Source of the DNA: Caldisericaceae bacterium
Lineage (GTDB): Bacteria; Caldisericota; Caldisericia; Caldisericales; Caldisericaceae
Reading direction: 5' to 3'
Assembly (NCBI GenBank): GCA_026987225.1
Contig: JALSNB010000312.1
Coordinates: 1-26,615, forward strand
Length of the DNA stretch: 26,615 bases
Shown piece after piece: positions 1 through 7,587 of the stretch (the stretch's first letter is position 1; each line of letters opens with the position of its first letter). The translations under genes and the position numbers were made by a program. A model generated the notes under the pieces. It did not search any database and was not told where the DNA came from. It saw only the letters and a list, made by a program, of their open reading frames with translations.

Positions 1-803
1 CATTTAAAATTGTAAAAATCAAGAAGGGGTTAAAAATTCTCGAAACAAACCTTGACTACAGAATGCCGAAATTCACCGGTGAAATCGGAGATATAGCAAA
101 TTCGATAAACACAATGGCGGAAAGTTTGAAACGAAATATTGAAGAATCGCAGAGAAACGAAGCCCTCAGAACGCTCGGAATGTTTACTGCAGGCGTAGTT
201 CACGAGGTGCGCAATCCGCTCACTTCGATAAAAGGATTTGCACAAATTCTCCAGAAGAAATTGCAAGGCAAACCGGAAGAAAAATACATAGAACCGATCT
301 TAAGGGAGACGGATAGGCTAAGCAAAATCGTAAAAGATTTGCTAAATTACGGTAAACCGACACCCTTAAAAAAGGTTAAAGTAAATATTCCAAAATTTTT
401 CGAACAAATCGTATCTCTTTCAAAACAATTTGCCGGAGACAAAAATGTTAAATTCAACGTGCAATGCGAAGAAGTAGAACTCATGGCGGACGAGAAAAAA
501 TGCGAAGAGCTTTTCCTGAATCTTATTATAAACAGTATTCAGGCAATTGAAGATAACGGAAAAATTGCGATAAAGTGTGAAAAAGAAAACGAATTTGTAA
601 AAATTACCGTATCCGACAACGGTAAGGGCATGAGCAAAGATCAGATAGAGCACATTTTCGTCCCGTTCTACACGACAAAAGCGGAAGGCACAGGTTTGGG
701 ACTTGCCATTGTATATAGAGTGGTAAAAGAACATGGCGGGAAAATCGAAGTTGAGAGTGCCATAGGAAAAGGTACAACGTTCCGCGTTTATTTGCCGGCA
801 TAA
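1..803 (+). CDS. Sensor histidine kinase, 3' part (5' end outside window)
   Basis: The reading frame is open from the first bases of the window, so the gene begins upstream and only its C-terminal part is visible. The first ~50 residues look like the end of a HAMP linker (EIGDIANSINTMAE), which implies a membrane-anchored sensor with its input domain missing from view. The HisKA H-box follows, with motif HEVRNPLTSIKG and the phospho-acceptor His codon at 201-203. The catalytic HATPase domain then shows the N box (NLIINSIQAI), G1 (DNGKGM) and F/G2 boxes (FVPFYTTKAEGTGLGLAI). All catalytic motifs are intact. An NtrC-type response regulator starts 12 bases downstream with its own ribosome site (AGAGGTGAG), so the two form a cognate pair by position. 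The layout resembles NtrB/AtoS/ZraS-type kinases that work with sigma-54 activators. The signal sensed cannot be read from this fragment. Confidence 0.96.
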   Translation, partial: FKIVKIKKGLKILETNLDYRMPKFTGEIGDIANSINTMAESLKRNIEESQRNEALRTLGMFTAGVVHEVRNPLTSIKGFAQILQKKLQGKPEEKYIEPILRETDRLSKIVKDLLNYGKPTPLKKVKVNIPKFFEQIVSLSKQFAGDKNVKFNVQCEEVELMADEKKCEELFLNLIINSIQAIEDNGKIAIKCEKENEFVKITVSDNGKGMSKDQIEHIFVPFYTTKAEGTGLGLAIVYRVVKEHGGKIEVESAIGKGTTFRVYLPA

Positions 804-815
804 AGAGGTGAGAAT

Positions 816-2228
816 ATGAAATTAAAAAAATACACGATCTTAATTGCGGATGACGAAGAAAATGTTAGGAGTCTGTTAAAGGAAATATTATCCGAAGAAG
901 ATTATTCCGTAATAGAAGTGGATAACGGAAAAAAGGCAGTGGACGCCACTCTAAAAAGTTATCCCGACTGCATACTTTTGGATGTAAGAATGCCGGTAAT
1001 GGACGGAATGGAAGCGTTCTTAAAGATCAGGGAAATTGCACCCGACCTGCCCGTGATATTCTTGACGGCCTACGGAAGTTCCGATATCGCAATAAAAGCG
1101 ATGAAAAAAGGTGCTTACGACTACCTTACGAAACCCTTTGACATAGACGAGCTTAAAATAAAAGTACGTAAAGCAATAGAACTAAAAGAATTATCCTCAA
1201 ACGTTAAGAGCATAGGTTCGGGTAAAACATACAAGCAAGACGAAATTGTCGGTGAATCGCAAAAAATGCAAGAAGTGTACAAGGCAATCGGAAGAGTTGC
1301 CGACTCGGACGCAACGGTTTTGATACGCGGCGAAAGCGGAACAGGAAAAGAATTGGTTGCAAGGGCAATTTATCTGCACAGCGAACGACGAGGAAAACCG
1401 TTTATAGTGGTAAACTGTGCCGCAATACCGGAGAATTTGCTTGAATCCGAACTGTTCGGCCATGAAAAAGGTGCTTTTACGGATGCTATAGCAAGACACA
1501 TAGGAAAATTTGAGCAGGCAAAGGACGGAACAATATTTCTTGATGAAATAGGCGATATGGGGCTCACATTGCAAGCAAAATTGCTTAGAATTTTGCAGGA
1601 GAAAACGTTTGAAAGAGTAGGGGGACATGAAACACTTGTTTCCAATGCAAGGGTTTTGGCCGCAACGAACAGAAATCTCGAGCAATTGGTTGCAGAAGGG
1701 AAGTTCAGAGAAGATCTTTACTACAGATTAAATGTTGTTACCATTACGATCCCTCCGCTGAGGGAAAGAAAGGAAGACATACCTCTTCTTGTCAATCATT
1801 TTATCTCTAAATATTCGAGGAAATACGGCAAAGTTGTTCAAGGCGTATCACAAGAAGTAATGAAAATCTTCATGGATTACGATTGGCCGGGTAATGTAAG
1901 GGAGTTGGAAAACACGATAGCGCGCGGAGTAATTATTACGTCCGCCCCTCTCATATTGGAAGAACACCTGCCTCCCGCTCTCATTAAATGGTATAAAAAC
2001 AAAGAAAATAACAATACCGAAAAAGAAAAAGAAACAAAGATAAAAGATCCGGACGGTGGCAATCTGATTCCTCTTCCCGAAGCGATAGCAAAACTCGAAA
2101 GAGAAATGATTATAAAAGCGTTGAAAAAATCAAATGGTAATAAGACAAAAGCCGCAAAACTACTCGGAATTTCAAGAAAATCCCTGTTCAACAAAATTAG
2201 AGACTACAAAATAAATACGGAAGAATAA
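816..2228 (+). CDS. NtrC-family sigma-54-dependent response regulator
   Basis: The 470-residue protein has the full NtrC architecture. The N-terminal receiver carries acidic residues ADDEE at 11-15, phospho-acceptor Asp56 (LLDVRMP), Thr84 and Lys106. The AAA+ domain has Walker A GESGTGKE at 172-179, Walker B FLDEIGD at 241-247 and WPGNVREL at 357-364. A FIS-type helix-turn-helix lies at about 425-466 (NGNKTKAAKLLGISRKSLFNKI). The sigma-54 contact loop reads GAFTDA at 219-224 rather than GAFTGA. It should be phosphorylated by the kinase upstream and then remodel sigma-54 polymerase at unknown promoters. I found no convincing -24/-12 sigma-54 promoter in the window, so its targets are unknown; the surface protein next door is only a positional guess. 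A charged, Asn/Lys/Glu-rich linker (about 392-412) separates AAA+ from the DNA-binding domain. Confidence 0.97.
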   Translation: MKLKKYTILIADDEENVRSLLKEILSEEDYSVIEVDNGKKAVDATLKSYPDCILLDVRMPVMDGMEAFLKIREIAPDLPVIFLTAYGSSDIAIKAMKKGAYDYLTKPFDIDELKIKVRKAIELKELSSNVKSIGSGKTYKQDEIVGESQKMQEVYKAIGRVADSDATVLIRGESGTGKELVARAIYLHSERRGKPFIVVNCAAIPENLLESELFGHEKGAFTDAIARHIGKFEQAKDGTIFLDEIGDMGLTLQAKLLRILQEKTFERVGGHETLVSNARVLAATNRNLEQLVAEGKFREDLYYRLNVVTITIPPLRERKEDIPLLVNHFISKYSRKYGKVVQGVSQEVMKIFMDYDWPGNVRELENTIARGVIITSAPLILEEHLPPALIKWYKNKENNNTEKEKETKIKDPDGGNLIPLPEAIAKLEREMIIKALKKSNGNKTKAAKLLGISRKSLFNKIRDYKINTEE

Positions 2229-2248
2229 AGCGGGGCTTAGCCCCGCTT
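2228..2248. terminator. Bidirectional hairpin terminator between convergent genes
   Basis: AAGCGGGGC-TTA-GCCCCGCTT forms a perfect 9-bp stem with a 3-nt loop. It starts at the last base of the regulator stop codon and lies 6 bases before the stop of the convergent surface-protein gene. On the minus strand the stem is followed by TTATTCTT; on the plus strand the T-run is short (AAAATTTTA). This suggests it ends both transcripts, more convincingly the minus-strand one. Confidence 0.8.
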
Positions 2249-2254
2249 AAAATT

Positions 2255-5038
2255 TTACGGATACGTTATTGTTATCGTCTGCGTATTCTGATCCCAAACA
2301 ACTTTCGCTTTAAACGATTCTACAATAAATCTGAGAGGAACCATAGTTCGCCCGTTTATTATCTGAGGAGGCGAATCCAATACCACTTTTTTCCCGTTTA
2401 CCGAAGCGTATTTATTTCCGATTTGAAGCAATATCGTTGTCCCATTGAACTCAATTTGAACAACTCTCAGAACGGGATCCCACTTCACATCGGCACCGAA
2501 AGATTCACTGATAAATCTAAGCGGCACCAGCGTTCTGTTATTAATAATGATCGGTGCGCTGTCCAACGTGACAACCTCGCCGTTTACTATGGCATTTTTG
2601 TTGCCTATTTGTAATTTCATGGAAACGGTTTTTATATATTTAACACTGATTTTCTTTTCGGTATTTTTACCGTTTTTCGACGCGACAATGTCAATCGTAT
2701 TTTCACCGTTTTTCAATTGAATTGTAATGGTAAACGCACCGTCCTCGGCAACGGTTGCAGATTCACCGTTTACTTCAACAGCGGCACCCGGATCGGTTTT
2801 TCCGGTAATAACAAGGCTCTGTTGATACACTATCGTTCCGTCTTGAGGGGAAGTTACGGTAAGGCTCGGTGGATTTATGGGAGCGCTATTATTAAAAGTT
2901 ATCGTTACTGTTTTTTCATTTTTATTTCCGGCAATATCTGTGGAAATTATTTTAAATACCGTTTTTCCGTCTCCTATAAGTATCGTTTCAAATGTTCCGT
3001 CAGGTTTCACTGGAATACTATCCCCGTCAATGGTAACTGCGGCACCTTTTTCCGTTTTTCCGATTAATTTTACGCTTTTCCCGTTTACAGAAGTATCCGT
3101 CGGCGCAATAATCGTAATTTCCGGTGGAACCGTATCTACTTTAAACTCAATCGAGTTTACCTTATTTTCTTTATTTCCGCTATGGTCAATTGCATAAAAA
3201 TGCAGTGTGTGAATTCCATCCTGAACAATAATTTTATCACCCGAATATAACGAAGGCGAGTTATTGTCAAAGTAATAATATATAGCAGGATTTGGATCAG
3301 ACGGACTTTCAGCCGTAAGCGTAACGGAAGGATGAGTAATATAATATCCGTTCTTGCCATCGGGATTGGGAGGAATGACTTTTGCAAACGAGCGAGGCAA
3401 CATGGAGATTTCAAATCCGGTAGAGATAACCGGAGTAGTTTCTTTTGAAGTAAACACCGAAAGGGTGTAAATACCACCTGCAACCGGATTTCTGATACCT
3501 GCATCCGGAGATATTGCTATGCTAACTTCCGATTCGGAGTCAATATCAAGAGGAACTTTCAATAGCATGGTATCGGAATTTATAACCGGACTTGAAAGAA
3601 GTTTAATGCCATTTACCGTAATGTTCTTTGCGGATATTGCTTGCGGAACGGAGGCGGATTCCGGGAATATTAACGTAACGGAATCAATTCCTTTTGAAAG
3701 GGCACCGCCAGCACCCGTGTAAAATTCAATATCGTAACCGCTTACCGATTTGGCACCGAAATTCGTAAGTTTTACAATCGGAGCGCTGATATGGGACGGC
3801 TCTATCTGAATTGAATAAGACTGAGGAGTAAGATCTTTTGACGTATAGACCACAAAAACATATTCGCCTTTTGCAGACGGATTTTTAATGCCAAACGATT
3901 TTTTAATTTCCACCGTAACAGCACCGCTTTTTATATCAGCAGGAACGGTAATCGTTAACAAGTTCTTATCAAAAGTGCCATTTTTACAACTTATTCCGTT
4001 TACAGAAACAGATGAAAAATCAGGATTTTTGCTTAAAACAAATCCTTTGGGAAATTCTACGAAAATCTTATCTTTTCCGGAGTTAAGCATGCCAACAGCG
4101 GAAGTTATGAAACTTATCTTAATTTCGGAGATAGCATTTTGTATGCGCGGATTTACAAAAACTTCGAGATTGGAAATAGAAGTTCCTTTGATTGTGTAAA
4201 CCGTATTAACGAAGAACGGATCCTTATTGGTAAGTACGGAAATGAAATACTCACCCGGTAAAGAGGGGTTTACTATACCGGCATCCAATGAAAATTGAAC
4301 GGAAACAAACCCGTTTGCGGGAATTACGGTGTTTTTTCCTATATGCAATGTGAGTATATTGTTGTTCATTTCTACGGATTGCGGTTTGACACTGTTTATC
4401 AAAACGCTGTCAAGCGGTATGGTACTTTTGCTAAAAGAAAGTTCGTGCGGGAAAGAAACCGTGATATAATCACCATTCTGGCCGCTCAAAGCCCCGTTTT
4501 GCGAAGTATAGAAGTTTATAATATACACAGCATTGCTATTCGACGTATCGGGTTGCACTATAACATTGAGGTTGGTTATACCCTGTCTGATAGTCACCGA
4601 AACATTTTGCGGAGAAGTTTCGTTTGACTGTCCGATTAGAAAGCCAAAATCTCCGGGCGTTTCGGGGTTTTTAATCATCGCTTTGGTATCAATTCGGACT
4701 ACAATTTCACTGTCTTTCGATAATACACTGCTTGAATAAATTTTTAAAATCGAAGAGCTGATTTCCACTTTTTTTGCCGGGATTCCGTTAACCGTAACAA
4801 GAGAAGGAGCAATTGCATCGGGTAGAATAAATCCTGAAGGAAAATTTATATACAGATAACCGTCAGTAGGAAGGTCTGTTGCAATTTTCATATCCAAAAG
4901 ATACGCACCGTATGAATCGGTTGAGTTGGGAGTTATAATAAAACTGATAACGGAAATATTAGTTAATCCGTTTGCACTTATCGGCACCGAGACTAACAAA
5001 AGCAAAATTACCAAAATAGCAGAAAGAATTTTTTTCAT
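2255..5038 (-). CDS. Secreted multidomain surface protein with four N-terminal repeats and C-terminal stalk (Cu-amine-oxidase-N-like) domain
   Basis: The 927-residue product begins with a clear signal peptide (MKKILSAILVILLLLVS, cleavage probably near residue 23) and has no later membrane anchor or sorting motif that I can see. Residues about 24-152, 153-285, 286-414 and 415-546 are four related ~130-residue repeats. Each has an early V-x-F-P or I-x-F-P strand and a late NP-x-x-x-G-x-Y/F element, and the middle ones have S/T-V-N-G-I. Residues ~547-636 resemble a chitobiase-C-terminal-like Ig module (YYYFDNN, HTLHFYAID). Two more Ig-like modules follow at ~637-716 and ~717-802 (LIGKTEKGAAVTIDG, ITGKTDPGAAVEVNG). 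Residues ~805-927 contain two copies of the stalk domain often annotated Cu_amine_oxidN1 (NRTLVPLRFISESFGADVKW and GRTMVPLRFIVESFKAKVVW). No amine oxidase catalytic domain is present. A structural or adhesive cell-surface role is inferred. The start has a strong ribosome site (AAGGAGGAAAC). Confidence 0.93.
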   Translation of the reverse strand: MKKILSAILVILLLLVSVPISANGLTNISVISFIITPNSTDSYGAYLLDMKIATDLPTDGYLYINFPSGFILPDAIAPSLVTVNGIPAKKVEISSSILKIYSSSVLSKDSEIVVRIDTKAMIKNPETPGDFGFLIGQSNETSPQNVSVTIRQGITNLNVIVQPDTSNSNAVYIINFYTSQNGALSGQNGDYITVSFPHELSFSKSTIPLDSVLINSVKPQSVEMNNNILTLHIGKNTVIPANGFVSVQFSLDAGIVNPSLPGEYFISVLTNKDPFFVNTVYTIKGTSISNLEVFVNPRIQNAISEIKISFITSAVGMLNSGKDKIFVEFPKGFVLSKNPDFSSVSVNGISCKNGTFDKNLLTITVPADIKSGAVTVEIKKSFGIKNPSAKGEYVFVVYTSKDLTPQSYSIQIEPSHISAPIVKLTNFGAKSVSGYDIEFYTGAGGALSKGIDSVTLIFPESASVPQAISAKNITVNGIKLLSSPVINSDTMLLKVPLDIDSESEVSIAISPDAGIRNPVAGGIYTLSVFTSKETTPVISTGFEISMLPRSFAKVIPPNPDGKNGYYITHPSVTLTAESPSDPNPAIYYYFDNNSPSLYSGDKIIVQDGIHTLHFYAIDHSGNKENKVNSIEFKVDTVPPEITIIAPTDTSVNGKSVKLIGKTEKGAAVTIDGDSIPVKPDGTFETILIGDGKTVFKIISTDIAGNKNEKTVTITFNNSAPINPPSLTVTSPQDGTIVYQQSLVITGKTDPGAAVEVNGESATVAEDGAFTITIQLKNGENTIDIVASKNGKNTEKKISVKYIKTVSMKLQIGNKNAIVNGEVVTLDSAPIIINNRTLVPLRFISESFGADVKWDPVLRVVQIEFNGTTILLQIGNKYASVNGKKVVLDSPPQIINGRTMVPLRFIVESFKAKVVWDQNTQTITITYP

Positions 5039-5064
5039 TGTTTCCTCCTTACCGTATTTTTTAA

Positions 5065-5092
5065 ATTATACCGCATAAGTAGCATTTCAAAA
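5065..5092 (-). promoter_or_regulatory. Promoter of the surface-protein gene
   Basis: The minus strand has a perfect TATAAT (5065-5070) and a weak -35, TTTTGA (5087-5092), 16 bases apart. The predicted start site near 5058 leaves a ~20-base leader holding the AAGGAGG ribosome site. The -35 overlaps the candidate -35 of the divergent amidohydrolase gene. Confidence 0.6.
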
Positions 5093-5112
5093 AAGAGTTT
5101 TTCAATTAAAAT
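5085..5112 (+). promoter_or_regulatory. Candidate promoter of the M20 amidohydrolase gene
   Basis: TTTCAA (5085-5090) and TAAAAT (5107-5112) are separated by 16 bases on the plus strand, giving a start site near 5119, inside or next to the ribosome site. Both boxes are imperfect, and the leader would be very short, so this is tentative. Confidence 0.33.
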
Positions 5113-5129
5113 AAAACAGGAGGTGCAAA

Positions 5130-6305
5130 ATGGACAGAATAAAAGAGGAAGTTCTTTCGTTGAAAGACGAGGTTATCTCAATCAGGAGGGACATACACAA
5201 ACATCCGGAGCTTGGATTTCACGAAGTAAGGACGTCAAAGCTCATAGAAAACTATCTGAAAGATTGCGGGATCGAAGTAAAAGGCAATGTTGCAAAAACC
5301 GGAGTGGTAGGATTGATAAGGGGAAAAGAAGAAGGCGAAACCGTGATGCTGCGCGCGGATATAGATGCGTTGCCTATTGAAGAAATGAATAACGTTTCGT
5401 ATAAATCGGTTAACAAAGGTTTAATGCATGCTTGCGGACATGACGGGCATACGGCCATGCTTATGGTTGCAGCAAAAATTCTGTCACGGCACAGAGACGA
5501 GCTAAAAGGAAACGTAAAACTCATATTTCAACCGTCGGAAGAAAAGGATCCGGGCGGTGCAATCAAGATGATTGAAGAAGGAGTAATGGAAAACCCGAAA
5601 GTTGACAAAGCATTCGGAATGCACCTTGGCAATATGATCCCGGCAGGAATTATAGGCATTAAAGACGGTGTGCTTACGGCAGAAGCGGATCGGTTTAAAA
5701 TCGTAATAAAAGGAAAAGGAGGGCACGGCGCATACCCTCACACATCGGTTGATCCGGTGGTGATTGCTTCCGAAACAGTAATCGCATTGCAAACAATTGT
5801 TTCGAGAGAAGTTAATCCTATTGACCCTATTGTGCTTACAATCGGAAAAATACAATCAGGCGACGTATTCAATGTAATACCGGAAAATGCGGAATTGCTC
5901 GGAACAGTGCGAACACTGAACAAAAAACTTGCACAAACAATCCCTGAAAAAATCAAAAGAATTTCCGAAAATGTTGCAAAAGCATTCAGAGGTAGCGCTG
6001 AGGTTGAATATCATTTCGGATACCCTCCGCTGATAAACGACGAAAAAGAAACAAAATACGTAATAAAAATTGCGGAAGATGTGGTAGGAAAAGAACACGT
6101 ATTGAATGTTCCCGTTTCTATGGGAGGAGAAGATATGGCATACTTCTTGGAAAAGGTGCCGGGTGCCTTTTTCTGGCTCGGTTCGATGAACAAAGAAAAA
6201 GGACTTGACAAGCCACACCACTCGGCATATTTTGATTTTGACGAAGATGTATTGCCAATAGGTGCGGAAATGCATGTAAAAATTGCCATGGGGGTTTTAA
6301 AGTAG
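5130..6305 (+). CDS. M20D family amidohydrolase / aminoacylase-type metallopeptidase
   Basis: The 391-residue enzyme belongs to the M20D group (hippurate hydrolase, IAA-amino-acid hydrolase, N-acyl-amino-acid deacylase). It opens with IRRDIHKHPELGFHE. Likely di-metal ligands are Cys102 and His104 (HACGHDGHT), Glu137/138 (FQPSEE), His165 (GMHLG) and His364 (HHSAYFDFDED). A dimerisation/lid segment with GGHGAYPHTSVDP sits at about 197-209. The length is typical and there is no signal peptide, so it should be cytoplasmic and cleave an amide bond in an N-acyl or N-aroyl amino acid. The exact substrate cannot be read from sequence. ATG 5130 follows a near-perfect ribosome site (CAGGAGGTG). An MFS transporter gene begins 25 bases downstream, so a link to uptake or export of a related compound is possible but unproven. 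Confidence 0.95.
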   Translation: MDRIKEEVLSLKDEVISIRRDIHKHPELGFHEVRTSKLIENYLKDCGIEVKGNVAKTGVVGLIRGKEEGETVMLRADIDALPIEEMNNVSYKSVNKGLMHACGHDGHTAMLMVAAKILSRHRDELKGNVKLIFQPSEEKDPGGAIKMIEEGVMENPKVDKAFGMHLGNMIPAGIIGIKDGVLTAEADRFKIVIKGKGGHGAYPHTSVDPVVIASETVIALQTIVSREVNPIDPIVLTIGKIQSGDVFNVIPENAELLGTVRTLNKKLAQTIPEKIKRISENVAKAFRGSAEVEYHFGYPPLINDEKETKYVIKIAEDVVGKEHVLNVPVSMGGEDMAYFLEKVPGAFFWLGSMNKEKGLDKPHHSAYFDFDEDVLPIGAEMHVKIAMGVLK

Positions 6306-6323
6306 GCTGTTTTTATTTATAAT
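6296..6323 (+). promoter_or_regulatory. Promoter of the MFS gene, predicted leaderless
   Basis: A perfect TATAAT at 6318-6323 has a partial -35, TTTAAA (6296-6301, overlapping the end of the M20 gene), 16 bases upstream. The -10 ends seven bases before ATG 6331, so transcription should start at or next to the start codon. No Shine-Dalgarno sequence lies between them. Confidence 0.5.
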
Positions 6324-6330
6324 ACCCGAT

Positions 6331-7587
6331 ATGAAAAACCAAGACAAGAACTTAAAATGGAACTTCTTTGTGGGAGTGATGCATGGCATTCTGTTTAACG
6401 GAGGCGTTGCATTCAGTAGTACAACCACCGTTATTCCCGCCTTTCTCAACATGCTCACTCCTTCAAGTATCATCGTAGGATTTTCATATATGATAATGGG
6501 CAAAGGACGGGGGATTTTAGGCGTTATCCCGCAGCTCTTCATAGCCAACAAACTCGAAACAAATCCGTACAAAAAACCGTTACTTATAAAAGCCATAACA
6601 GTGAGGGCGATAAGCTGGGGATTGCTTGCTCTATCTACTTTACTGTTTGCAGGTAAGTATCCTCATTTAATGGTATGGATACTCATCACATTGCTGGGAC
6701 TCTTTACATTCATGGGCGGTGTTGCGGCAATTCCTTTTTCGGATATATTCGGAAAGGCAATTCCTTCCAATTTACGAGGAAGATTTTTTGGAATGAGAGG
6801 ATTTCTCGGCGGAATAGTAGCTATATTTGCCGGAATTATAGTTCGTTACATTCTAAAAAATGGTTCCATACGCTTTCCGCACAATTACGCTTTGATATTT
6901 TTTCTATCATTCGTATTCGTTAGCAGCTCTTACATTTTTCTCGCATCGGTAAAAGAACCAAAAGGCGAAGTTCATAAAGAAGCATTGCCTTTTAGTATGT
7001 TTCTCAAGAAAGCAGCTAATATCCTTAAAACAGACAGGAATTTTAGAAATTTCCTTATTGCACAGATCTTAATCGGAGCAAGTTCACTTTCATTGCCGTT
7101 TTATGTGGTTTATGCAAAAAGAATTCTGAAATTTCCTCAAAGTGCAACCGGAACGTTTCTTGCCATACAAATGAGCGGGCTTGTGTTATCAAACCTTTTG
7201 TGGGCGTATATCTCGGATTACAAAGGAAATAAGCTTGTAGTAAACCTCACGGCGGTTACCGCACTTTGCACACCAATCATTGCCCTGATCAGTAAAAACA
7301 ATTTCTGGCTGTTCTCGTTAACGTTTTTATTTATAGGTTTTACATTTTCGGGAATGAATGTGGGGTATATGAATTTCATTTTGGATCAGGCGCCGGAAAA
7401 AGAGAGACCCGCTTACATCGGACTGAACGGGACGTTGACATTTCCCGTTTTGACATATTCTCTTATCGGCGGATTTCTTATAAAAGTAATTTCATATAGA
7501 AGTTTGTTTTTTATTACTGCAATCGTAACACTGATCGGTGTATTGTTTGCACTTACATTAAAAGAACCGCGTTTGTTAAGAAGATGA
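6331..7587 (+). CDS. Major facilitator superfamily transporter
   Basis: The 418-residue product is hydrophobic throughout, with about a dozen likely membrane segments judged by eye. A conserved-looking first helix is NFFVGVMHGILFNGG. A Gly/Arg-rich cytoplasmic loop after helix 2 (GKGRGILGVIPQ) and SNLRGRFFGMRGF in the middle are typical of MFS loops. Proteins of this general type are often annotated only as MFS transporters, and the substrate is unknown. ATG 6331 has no ribosome site but sits seven bases after a TATAAT box. A later in-frame ATG at 6379 is possible but would cut into the first helix. The gene follows the M20 amidohydrolase by 25 bases and its last 12 bases overlap the convergent ispG gene. 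Confidence 0.93.
   Translation: MKNQDKNLKWNFFVGVMHGILFNGGVAFSSTTTVIPAFLNMLTPSSIIVGFSYMIMGKGRGILGVIPQLFIANKLETNPYKKPLLIKAITVRAISWGLLALSTLLFAGKYPHLMVWILITLLGLFTFMGGVAAIPFSDIFGKAIPSNLRGRFFGMRGFLGGIVAIFAGIIVRYILKNGSIRFPHNYALIFFLSFVFVSSSYIFLASVKEPKGEVHKEALPFSMFLKKAANILKTDRNFRNFLIAQILIGASSLSLPFYVVYAKRILKFPQSATGTFLAIQMSGLVLSNLLWAYISDYKGNKLVVNLTAVTALCTPIIALISKNNFWLFSLTFLFIGFTFSGMNVGYMNFILDQAPEKERPAYIGLNGTLTFPVLTYSLIGGFLIKVISYRSLFFITAIVTLIGVLFALTLKEPRLLRR

Noticed and set aside
1197..1685. Minus-strand open frame opposite the NtrC regulator (162 codons)
   Set aside because: Shadow of a conserved AAA+ domain; no family features.
2255..2640. Copper amine oxidase activity for the surface protein
   Set aside because: Only the stalk-type N-terminal domain is present, twice; there is no catalytic domain or topaquinone site.
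5123..5380. Overlapping frame starting at GTG 5123 just before the M20 gene
   Set aside because: It shares the M20 ribosome site but encodes an Arg-rich sequence with no domain, while the M20 frame is clearly real.
6379..6381. Internal ATG as MFS start
   Set aside because: It has purines next to it, but would remove the beginning of the first membrane helix; 6331 fits the family better.
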